From assembly GCA_913055195.1 (NCBI GenBank), contig CAJXJU010000062.1, positions 1 through 7,155 of the forward strand: 7,155 nt of DNA, given 5' to 3'. Positions 1 through 5,289 of the stretch are shown one piece after another. How positions within the stretch are numbered: position 1 is the first letter of the stretch; the number at the start of each line of letters is the position of its first letter. The stretch comes from an uncultured Desulfohalobiaceae bacterium. Its GTDB lineage: Bacteria; Desulfobacterota; Desulfovibrionia; Desulfovibrionales; Desulfonatronovibrionaceae. A model generated the notes under the pieces. That model was not told the DNA's origin. It did not search any database and worked only from the letters and a program-made list of their open reading frames with translations. The translations under genes and the position numbers were made by a program.

Positions 1-306
1 ATTCATTCAGGCAAACGCCATAGTAAAAAGCATCAATAAATCTCCACCTCATTTTCTATTTTTAATATACAACAATTACGCTTACCAGGTTAGTCCCGAT
101 ACAACGATACAAAGCCAGAAGAATCACGACAAATTGGTACGGCACATATAAGATCGCTAGCTACCTCTGCATTAGAGACAGTGAATAAAAACTAAATTGG
201 CTATATAAAAATTTCCTCCTATTTTGTTTTTTTCAAATTTTTAAATTATCCTCCTGTCCCTTTTTCCGTCCTTTTTTCCAGTCCCTTTTTCCAATTCACC
301 TGGCTT
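1..306. other. Intergenic stretch without a supportable gene
   Basis: This is the region downstream of the response regulator gene. I find no convincing coding frame, RNA gene or GC-rich terminator hairpin in it. It is AT-rich on its right side and holds a three-unit tandem repeat at 256-292, described separately. A minus-strand frame is open from an ATG at 52 to the left edge, but only 17 codons are visible and there is no Shine-Dalgarno sequence before it, so it is not called. The end of the minus-strand transcript from the sensor/regulator operon probably lies here, but the sequence does not show how it terminates. Confidence 0.6.
256..292. repeat. Three-unit 12-base tandem repeat
   Basis: The unit GTCCCTTTTTCC occurs at 256-267, again with one change (GTCCTTTTTTCC) at 268-279, and exactly at 281-292 after a single A. 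On the minus strand it reads as GGAAAAAGGGAC units just downstream of the response regulator stop codon. The array is short and purine/pyrimidine biased. It could come from slippage, or be a remnant of a dispersed GGGACAGG-type palindromic element; related GGGACAGG strings occur near 3942 (plus) and near 3320 (minus). No function is evident. Confidence 0.6.
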
Positions 307-1731
307 CTAATTTTCCTTTGTCTTGCCCTCTGGATTGCGAAAAGGTTCAGCGCTGATGCCGTAGCGGCGCATAATCTGTTGCAGGGCCTGACGCTCAAGG
401 CCGCAACTACGCGCTGCCTGGGTCACGTTGCCAGCCGACTCTTTAAGCAGCCGGCCAATATAGGCATGATGAAAGCGCTTAAGCACATCTTCTTTGGCTG
501 CTTTATAAGGTAAATCAGGTAAAAGATCGATCCCAAACGATCCGGCAGTCGTTTTTTTAGGCTTTAATCCTATATGCTCTGGACGGATTTCCTCTTCTGG
601 TGAAAAAAGTATCCCCCGTATAACTACATTTTCCAGTTCCCTGACATTGCCCTCCCAGTCATTTTCAAAAAATATTTCCATCAGCTCCGGCGAAACTCGT
701 TTACCTGGACGACTGAGTTCAGCTCCGTGCTTCTTTAGAAAATGATTCACCAACAAAGGGATGTCCTCTTTGCGCTCTCTAAGTGGCGGGACCTCAATAG
801 GCACCACATTTAAACGATAATATAGGTCTTCACGAAACTTGCCCTGCTTTATGCTTTCCTGAAGATTGCGATTGGTAGAGGCTATGACTCGCACATCCAC
901 ATGAATGGTCTTGGTGTCACCCAGGGGCTTGATGGTCTTTTCCTGCAACACACGCAAAAGTTTGGTCTGAATGCTGGCGCTGATGTCGCCTATTTCGTCC
1001 AAAAAAATAGTTCCACGTTGGGCTTCCTGAAATAAGCCGATGCGGTTTTGAGTAGCATGGGTAAACGCGCCTTTTTTATATCCAAAAAGTTCACTTTCCA
1101 GAATATTTTCAGGCACGGTAGGGCAATTCACTGCCACAAATGGATATTTATACCTGTCACTTAGCGCATGTATGGCCCGTGCAACCAGATCTTTGCCTGT
1201 CCCGGACTCCCCTGTAATTAAAACCGTAATATCTGTAGAAGCAACCATCTGGATAAGCTCATAGACCCGCTTCATTCTGGCGCTATTACCCACAATATCC
1301 TGGAAGGGTTTGCAATTTCTTACATCCCTTTGCAAGCGCAGGTTTTCACGCAAGAGACGGCTGCGCTCCAGGGCCTTTTGCAAAGTAAAAGCTATGGCTT
1401 CAGTATCAAAAGGTTTGGTAATAAAATCATAAGCTCCTGTTTTTATTGCCTCTACAGCCAATTCTATACATCCATGAGCAGTCATCATCACCACTGTTAG
1501 CCAGGGATTCTCTTCCAGAAGCAATTCCAGAAGCTCAAGACCGCTCATTGCAGGCATTTTCATATCAATCAAAACAACATCAAAAATCTGCTTATTAAGC
1601 AATTTTAATGCTTCCTGGCCGGATGTGGCAGTTTCTATCTGACAGCCCAGCTCTTCCTGTAAACTGCGCTTTAGAAGCCGCAAAAGGTCCGGCTCATCAT
1701 CAACGATTAAAATACGTTCCTGAGTATTCAT
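307..1731 (-). CDS. Sigma54-dependent response regulator, NtrC family
   Basis: Phosphorylation-controlled transcription activator that remodels sigma54 RNA polymerase by ATP hydrolysis. The 474 residues have the complete three-domain plan. The receiver domain (about 5-120) has acidic pocket D11/D12, phosphoacceptor D56, T84 and K106. The AAA+ domain (about 146-375) has Walker A GESGTGKD at 174-181, Walker B FLDE at 243-246, sensor I around 284-290, arginine-finger candidates R300 and R306, and sensor II with R364. A Fis-type helix-turn-helix lies at about 417-457. The sigma54-contacting loop reads GAFTHA (221-226) instead of the usual GAFTGA. The gene follows the histidine kinase after a 37-base gap and is surely its cognate partner. 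No good Shine-Dalgarno precedes the ATG; an ATG at 1748 opens a five-codon frame whose TGA overlaps this start, so translation may be coupled. Two sigma54 promoters in this window (4833-4848, 5157-5172) are its most likely targets, which is inference. The class is certain; the specific regulon name is not. Confidence 0.97.
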   Translation of the reverse strand: MNTQERILIVDDEPDLLRLLKRSLQEELGCQIETATSGQEALKLLNKQIFDVVLIDMKMPAMSGLELLELLLEENPWLTVVMMTAHGCIELAVEAIKTGAYDFITKPFDTEAIAFTLQKALERSRLLRENLRLQRDVRNCKPFQDIVGNSARMKRVYELIQMVASTDITVLITGESGTGKDLVARAIHALSDRYKYPFVAVNCPTVPENILESELFGYKKGAFTHATQNRIGLFQEAQRGTIFLDEIGDISASIQTKLLRVLQEKTIKPLGDTKTIHVDVRVIASTNRNLQESIKQGKFREDLYYRLNVVPIEVPPLRERKEDIPLLVNHFLKKHGAELSRPGKRVSPELMEIFFENDWEGNVRELENVVIRGILFSPEEEIRPEHIGLKPKKTTAGSFGIDLLPDLPYKAAKEDVLKRFHHAYIGRLLKESAGNVTQAARSCGLERQALQQIMRRYGISAEPFRNPEGKTKEN

Positions 1732-1768
1732 TGTTCAATTTTCATATTTTTTGTTTATAAGGCAGACA

Positions 1769-3310
1769 CTACTGATTCACAGGCAAAGACACTATAAATA
1801 CGCTCCCTTTGCCTGGCTCGCTTTCCACTTTAATCTCGCCCCCATGCTCTTTAATAATGCCATAACTAACAGAAAGTCCCAATCCCGTTCCCTTACCAGT
1901 TTCCTTGGTTGTAAAAAAAGGATCAAAAATTCTGGATAAATTTTGCGGTTCAATGCCGCAGCCAGTATCCTCTACCCGCACCTCAACCTGGCCTGCATCC
2001 TGGTCATATAGAGTTTTAACTGTGATCAGCCCATCTTTGCCAATGGCATGTTTGGCATTCATAAAAAGATTCATAAAAACCTGTTTTATTTTCCCGCCAT
2101 CTAAAATCATGGTGGGCACGCGGCTGTCAAATTCCGTAGAGATGCGCACCTGATCGAGTTCAAACTGCTGGCTAATAACGTTGATAACTTCCTTTATGCA
2201 CTCATGCAAATCTATTTGCTGTTTTCTTGTCCTTGTACTGCGCGAAAAACTCAACAGATCAGCAACAATATTTTTACAGGCGCGCACATGCTTCTCTATG
2301 GTGCGCAAATCTTCATAACGATCGGTTCCTTCTGACTCATGCTTAATTAAAAACTGGGTATAACCAAGGATAATATTTAATGGATTATTGATCTCATGGG
2401 CCACGCCCGCTGCCAATTGGCCAATGGAGGCCAGTTTATCAGCCTGCAATAATTGCTGCTCCATAGCCCTGCGCCGGGTTATATCTTTGACCAGAAAATG
2501 AAAAAATTCTTTGACATCATGATGATCTGTTGTCTGTACTACATCAAACGTATCACCATTATCCGGCAAAAGACACTCCACGCTACCGCTCAACAAAACG
2601 TGAATGACATTTCCCTCTGGACCAATTAGTTCTGTTTCCAGATCGCTTACATATCCTTTAGCAAGCAGCTCCTCCACAATCCTATCCCAGATTTCCTGCC
2701 TCAAAAAAAAGTGTTTAAAAGAACAGGCATTATTTTCAACCTTCTCTTTAGAAAAGCCCAGCAAATCCGTGCCAGCAGGATTGATTTCCAGAATCTGTCC
2801 ATCCTGATCAGTGACCAAAATCATGTCTCTGGAGGATTCAAATATGCGGCGATATTTGTTTTCTGATTTGCGCAATTCCCTGGTGCGCTCCATAACCAGA
2901 TCTTCCAGATGACGATTCAAATAGAGTATCTGACCGTGACTGTCCTGCAGGGCCTGTTTGTCTCTTAAAATCGTCTGGTTGATCTGCCAGACACGCTCAA
3001 AAAATAAAGTAATGGAGGCTACCAGAACAAAAGTCATGGTGTTAAACGCACCACTATAGGGCTGAAGAATAGTCCAGATATCTTTGCGCCCGCTCATAAT
3101 CAAAAGATCCTTAACAACGTGCCCCACCCCGCGGGAAATGGCAAAAACAGCCAGCGCGCTGGTAATCCATAAAAAATAGATCCAGACAGCATTTTCCCTG
3201 TCCTGGTTAAAAAGACGCATGGCCAGATGAACACACAAAAAAGAAAAGATGATCATCAAAGATGAGCCGGCAAAATCTATCAACCAGATGGGAAATAAAG
3301 GAAGAATCAT
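1769..3310 (-). CDS. Membrane-bound PAS sensor histidine kinase
   Basis: Sensor kinase of 513 residues that should autophosphorylate and pass phosphate to the downstream response regulator. The N-terminal part has three predicted membrane helices (about 11-33, 41-60, 87-107), with H28 and H64 in or next to them. A coiled linker (about 108-150) and a PAS domain (about 150-280) follow. The HisKA dimerisation domain has phosphoacceptor H305 within AHEINNP. The ATPase domain is complete: N box N414/N418, G1 DTGCGI at 448-453, F box FDPFFTTK at 462-469, G2 GTGLGLS at 474-480. The PAS domain carries a polar stretch of about 20 residues (251-272) that appears to be an insertion. There is no large periplasmic domain, so the signal is probably sensed in the membrane, by the PAS domain, or through the small membrane protein encoded just upstream, whose stop overlaps this start (ATGA). 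That overlap indicates translational coupling. The ligand cannot be read from the sequence. Confidence 0.96.
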   Translation of the reverse strand: MILPLFPIWLIDFAGSSLMIIFSFLCVHLAMRLFNQDRENAVWIYFLWITSALAVFAISRGVGHVVKDLLIMSGRKDIWTILQPYSGAFNTMTFVLVASITLFFERVWQINQTILRDKQALQDSHGQILYLNRHLEDLVMERTRELRKSENKYRRIFESSRDMILVTDQDGQILEINPAGTDLLGFSKEKVENNACSFKHFFLRQEIWDRIVEELLAKGYVSDLETELIGPEGNVIHVLLSGSVECLLPDNGDTFDVVQTTDHHDVKEFFHFLVKDITRRRAMEQQLLQADKLASIGQLAAGVAHEINNPLNIILGYTQFLIKHESEGTDRYEDLRTIEKHVRACKNIVADLLSFSRSTRTRKQQIDLHECIKEVINVISQQFELDQVRISTEFDSRVPTMILDGGKIKQVFMNLFMNAKHAIGKDGLITVKTLYDQDAGQVEVRVEDTGCGIEPQNLSRIFDPFFTTKETGKGTGLGLSVSYGIIKEHGGEIKVESEPGKGSVFIVSLPVNQ

Positions 3311-3783
3311 TTTACCCTGTCCCCCCTGGCCTTAGCTAGAAAGCAGCGAAGCGCTGCATAGAGAAAAATAATCCCGGGCACGCAAAAAAGATGATCCATC
3401 TTGGCGAAGTAATAAATTAATGTTTCAGCCGTATGTCCGCCACTGGCAATTAAAACAGCATCCAGAGTGGTTTGCTCTCTTGTGACAAACAATCCTTCCT
3501 GGCTTTCCAGATAATGGGCAAGCATGGCGTCCGCATTCCAGAGGATAAAACATAAAGCACAGTATTGCAAAAGACGCCAGCCTTTATCCCTGCTCAGTCC
3601 TCTCTCCCGCAACCAGTAAATAAAAGTAGCCATAGACAGGATAAAGAAAAAATGCGCCAATTGATGGACATAAAGCCCTTCAGGATACGAGTGGGCCTGG
3701 GTGGCATGGGCCACGTCCGGCTGCATAAGAAACAAAACTAAAAACAAATAAGATAATAATTTCAAAATGTTGAAACCTAGCAT
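3307..3783 (-). CDS. Small His-rich membrane protein, possible sensor partner
   Basis: I do not recognise a named family. The 158-residue protein starts with a typical signal sequence (hydrophobic 7-20, possible cleavage after AHA at 25-27). Hydrophobic segments follow at about 38-57, 69-88, possibly 107-126, and 130-149. Histidines are frequent and several fall at membrane edges: H40 and H44 (HQLAH), H90, H117, H131. Such a set could bind haem or a metal, but no diagnostic motif such as CXXCH is present. The gene is first in the cluster and its TGA overlaps the histidine kinase ATG (shared ATGA), so the two are made together. I infer an accessory sensing or signal-input subunit. The ATG at 3783 has only a weak ribosome site (AGAGA), but it gives the intact signal sequence and is the natural start. 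Confidence 0.82.
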   Translation of the reverse strand: MLGFNILKLLSYLFLVLFLMQPDVAHATQAHSYPEGLYVHQLAHFFFILSMATFIYWLRERGLSRDKGWRLLQYCALCFILWNADAMLAHYLESQEGLFVTREQTTLDAVLIASGGHTAETLIYYFAKMDHLFCVPGIIFLYAALRCFLAKARGDRVK

Positions 3784-3984
3784 TGTGACATCTCTAAAAT
3801 CAGAAAAATTCTTTGCCGTTAAATTTACAAAAATTCACTGGCGTGTGTTTGCCCGATAATCATTTATTTATCAAAGTCAAAGAAAGAAAAGCCCGAAGCT
3901 GATCTTACTCGATCACACTTCGGGCTTTATCAGGAGTGAGGGGACAGGCCAGGATTATCACCTATCCAGAAGCTCCTTCCAGGC
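3784..3984. other. Gap between DUF169 gene and sensor operon
   Basis: This gap contains the DUF169 terminator (listed separately) and must contain the promoter of the minus-strand sensor operon. I could not find a convincing sigma70 pair. A GG-N10-GC spacing exists on the minus strand at 3854-3841, but the flanking bases do not match the sigma54 consensus, so it is not called. The string GGGGACAGGCC at about 3940-3950 resembles part of a dispersed repeat. No gene is seen here. Confidence 0.5.
3879..3928 (-). terminator. Intrinsic terminator of the DUF169 gene
   Basis: Perfect 11-base arms, AAAGCCCGAAG at 3888-3898 and CTTCGGGCTTT at 3918-3928, enclose a 19-base loop. The loop itself pairs as TGATC (3900-3904) with GATCA (3911-3915), so the RNA forms a long two-part stem. 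Read on the minus strand, the hairpin is followed by the T-rich run TTTTCTTTCTTTG, ending near 3879. It begins 56 bases after the DUF169 stop codon, which fits a rho-independent terminator separating that gene from the sensor operon. On the plus strand only three T follow, so it works mainly in the minus direction. Confidence 0.9.
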
Positions 3985-4758
3985 TTAAATAGCTTCAAAT
4001 TTAAATAAAGGACAACCCTTACAGACATCCAGACCTGGCCAGGCCTGAGATCCTTTACCAAGCAATGAAGCGCCTTGACCCTTTTCCACTCTCATTTTCT
4101 GTTGTTCAACCATAGGCACAATATGCTCGCCAGGAATAAAAACATTCACATAAGCCATCTCAGTCTTACCAGATGTCTTGGAGCCTGCACACATGGTGGT
4201 CATATTGGCTGTATTGTTATTAAAAGCATATACACTGCCAGAACAAACAGCAGAATTTGGAGTATGAAAGAAAGTCAGATTTGGCTTTTTCATGGCTCCC
4301 ATGTAATCATTTAAAATGTGGTAAGCTTGATATGGTGTGCAAATCATAAATAAAAGACTTGGCTCCACATCTATGCGATCAAAGAAATCAATTGGCGCCA
4401 TATAAATTCCTTTGCAACCTGGCTTCAATTTAGCTTTTTCTACAACAGCCTGCCAGGCAAGGTCTTCATCCTGCAGATATTTCATGTGACGCTTTGTATC
4501 CGCTTCCTTTTCTAGCTCTCTAAAGCCAAAAACAGGCCATGCATTCTGACACAACAATTTTTGTGGCTCCATAAAAAATGCCATACGGCTCTGCCTTGCA
4601 GCAGTTAAGAATTGGCAATATGTAATCTTTGCCTTTGCTTTATGTGTAACAGGCAGCTCAGGAATCTCAGCTTCATCATAGACAAATCTGATACCTACAG
4701 GATCAAAATCCAATCTTACATTCCAGATCAATTGCTTACGGATTTCATTATAATTCAT
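3985..4758 (-). CDS. DUF169 family protein, Cys-rich, function unknown
   Basis: The 257-residue protein matches my recognition of the DUF169 (COG2043) family, which has no established biochemical role that I know of. There is no signal sequence or membrane helix, so it should be cytoplasmic. It has eight cysteines: C48, C70, C115, C140, C172, C190, C246 and C249. The last two form CKGCP near the C-terminus. The central region NMTTMCAGSKTSGKTEMAY (185-203) looks like the conserved core. Clustered Cys may indicate metal, cluster or sulfur chemistry, which is inference. The frame is open to an ATG at 4800, but I choose 4758 because GAGGAGG (4770-4764) lies five bases before it, and the extra 14 residues show no family character. 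A near-ideal sigma54 promoter lies about 64 bases upstream and an intrinsic terminator follows, so this is a single-gene unit. It is transcribed divergently from the TSUP transporter, and probably with it. Confidence 0.92.
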   Translation of the reverse strand: MNYNEIRKQLIWNVRLDFDPVGIRFVYDEAEIPELPVTHKAKAKITYCQFLTAARQSRMAFFMEPQKLLCQNAWPVFGFRELEKEADTKRHMKYLQDEDLAWQAVVEKAKLKPGCKGIYMAPIDFFDRIDVEPSLLFMICTPYQAYHILNDYMGAMKKPNLTFFHTPNSAVCSGSVYAFNNNTANMTTMCAGSKTSGKTEMAYVNVFIPGEHIVPMVEQQKMRVEKGQGASLLGKGSQAWPGLDVCKGCPLFKFEAI

Positions 4759-4763
4759 ACATT

Positions 4764-4770
4764 CCTCCTC
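4764..4770 (-). promoter_or_regulatory. Ribosome binding site deciding the DUF169 start
   Basis: GAGGAGG on the minus strand sits five bases before the ATG at 4758. The upstream in-frame ATG at 4800 has no comparable site, so 4758 is the preferred start. Confidence 0.85.
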
Positions 4771-4832
4771 ATAAATAATTTTTACATACCTAAAAATCAA
4801 ATTTAAAATGTCAGGTACGCGAATCGACCACT

Positions 4833-4848
4833 AGCAAAGCATGTGCCA
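4833..4848 (-). promoter_or_regulatory. Sigma54 (-24/-12) promoter of the DUF169 gene
   Basis: On the minus strand the sequence is TGGCACATGCTTTGCT, which matches the sigma54 consensus TGGCAC-N5-TTGCW at every defined position and has the required GG-N10-GC spacing. With the C of GC at -12, transcription should begin near 4822. That gives a 5' leader of about 64 bases before the ATG at 4758. Such promoters are inactive without an enhancer-bound AAA+ activator, so the gene should be inducible. The best local candidate activator is the NtrC-type regulator at 307-1731. Confidence 0.9.
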
Positions 4849-4984
4849 TTTTCTTTAATCAAACAAAGGCTCACTTTCTTTTAACAGTTACCCGAATAAA
4901 GCCAGGTCTAAATTTTTTAATCTAAAACAATCTCTAATTTCATAAATCTCACCCCCATTTTGCTCCACGATGCCCCCTTATAGA

Positions 4985-5036
4985 TGCGCCCTCAAAACGC
5001 AATAAAAACATTGCACCGCAAATAAAAAATTGCGCA
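4985..5036. promoter_or_regulatory. Cluster of TGCG/CGCA half-sites, possible activator sites
   Basis: Within about 50 bases there are TGCG at 4985-4988 with CGCA at 4998-5001 (nine bases apart), the small dyad TTGC-ACC-GCAA at 5011-5021, and the palindrome TGCGCA at 5031-5036. The same half-site words form the larger dyad at 5055-5076. The cluster lies roughly 150-200 bases upstream of both predicted sigma54 start sites, a normal enhancer distance. Binding by the window's own regulator is inference; a chance cluster is possible. Confidence 0.45.
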
Positions 5037-5054
5037 TTTTCTGTTTCTTCTTTT

Positions 5055-5076
5055 GCCTGCGGGCAGACACGCAGGC
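5055..5076. promoter_or_regulatory. 22-base dyad, candidate sigma54 enhancer site
   Basis: GCCTGCG at 5055-5061 and CGCAGGC at 5070-5076 are perfect inverted repeats with an 8-base spacer. The centre lies about 117 bases upstream of the predicted transporter start and about 243 bases upstream of the DUF169 start. A Fis-type helix-turn-helix dimer would bind such a symmetric site. On the minus strand the hairpin is followed by an A-rich run, not T, so it is not a terminator. Its role as an enhancer is inferred from position and symmetry. Confidence 0.55.
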
Positions 5077-5156
5077 CCCCTACATCCGGCCCCCATCCCT
5101 CCTGACATTTAAGCATCCAGGCGAATCCCCAGGGTACAAAAAAAGAAAAATAGAAG

Positions 5157-5172
5157 TGGCATATGATTTGCT
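5157..5172 (+). promoter_or_regulatory. Sigma54 (-24/-12) promoter of the TSUP transporter
   Basis: The sequence TGGCATATGATTTGCT matches TGGCAC-N5-TTGCW with one difference (T for the final C of the -24 element) and exact GG-N10-GC spacing. Transcription should start near 5183, giving a leader of about 107 bases before the ATG at 5290. It faces away from the sigma54 promoter at 4833-4848; the two are about 310 bases apart, so both could share activator sites between them. Confidence 0.83.
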
Positions 5173-5196
5173 GTCCGGATGAAGCTTCAGACGGAC
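5173..5196. promoter_or_regulatory. 24-base dyad at the transporter start site
   Basis: Arms GTCCG (5173-5177) and CGGAC (5192-5196) flank the perfect palindrome TGAAGCTTCA (5180-5189). Two symmetric GA dinucleotides separate arms from core, so the only mismatches are at matching positions on each side. The dyad starts directly after the -12 element and spans the predicted start near 5183. A protein bound there would block promoter melting, so a repressor operator is one reading. Only its right half would be in the RNA, which argues against an RNA hairpin role. Confidence 0.5.
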
Positions 5197-5209
5197 TCAA
5201 ACTTCAAAT

Positions 5210-5221
5210 AAAGGAGGTGAT
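5210..5221 (+). promoter_or_regulatory. Extended anti-SD complement in the transporter leader
   Basis: AAAGGAGGTGAT is a perfect 12-base complement of the usual 16S rRNA 3' end, but lies about 70 bases before the transporter ATG. An ATG at 5220 overlaps it and opens a 19-codon frame (begins MPGLLNKNNP, ends at TAG 5277-5279). Its stop abuts the transporter's own AGGAGG at 5280-5285. The SD-to-ATG spacing of two bases is too short for efficient initiation, so a real leader peptide is doubtful. A ribosome standby site or RNA-stability element is the alternative. Confidence 0.45.
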
Positions 5222-5279
5222 GCCTGGACTACTTAATAAAAATAACCCCTGTCACTTAGTGAAAAAAATCATTAATTAG

Positions 5280-5285
5280 AGGAGG
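5280..5285 (+). promoter_or_regulatory. Ribosome binding site of the TSUP transporter
   Basis: AGGAGG lies four bases (TTTT) before the ATG at 5290 and fixes that start. The site immediately follows the TAG of the short leader frame described at 5210-5221. Confidence 0.85.
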
Positions 5286-5289
5286 TTTT

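Larger units (their letters stand above)
4759..5289. other. Divergent control region between DUF169 and transporter genes
   Basis: The 531 bases contain no gene I can support. They hold two outward-facing sigma54 promoters, a cluster of TGCG/CGCA half-sites and a perfect 7-base-arm dyad between them, a 24-base dyad at the transporter start site, and a transporter leader with two Shine-Dalgarno sequences. The stretch from about 4850 to 4950 is AT-rich and featureless to my reading, as expected for DNA that bends between enhancer and promoter. No clear integration host factor consensus was found. A minus-strand open frame covers 4949-5200 but lies across these regulatory signals and is regarded as spurious. 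Confidence 0.75.

Noticed and set aside
1..52. Minus-strand frame open from an ATG at 52 to the left edge
   Set aside because: Only 17 codons are visible, there is no Shine-Dalgarno before it, and the GAGGTGG nearby lies inside the frame, so a gene cannot be supported.
3841..3854. GG-N10-GC spacing on the minus strand upstream of the sensor operon
   Set aside because: Apart from the GG and GC pairs, the flanking bases do not match TGGCAC or TTGCW, unlike the two strong sites in the window.
4759..4800. Upstream in-frame ATG giving a 14-residue extension of the DUF169 protein
   Set aside because: There is no ribosome site before it, while GAGGAGG sits at ideal spacing before the ATG at 4758.
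5055..5076. Dyad considered as an intrinsic terminator
   Set aside because: Neither strand has a T run after the hairpin, and its place between divergent promoters fits a protein-binding site better.
4949..5200. Minus-strand open frame of 83 codons in the divergent control region
   Set aside because: It covers the candidate enhancer sites and the transporter sigma54 promoter, has no ribosome site, and its product has no recognisable domain.
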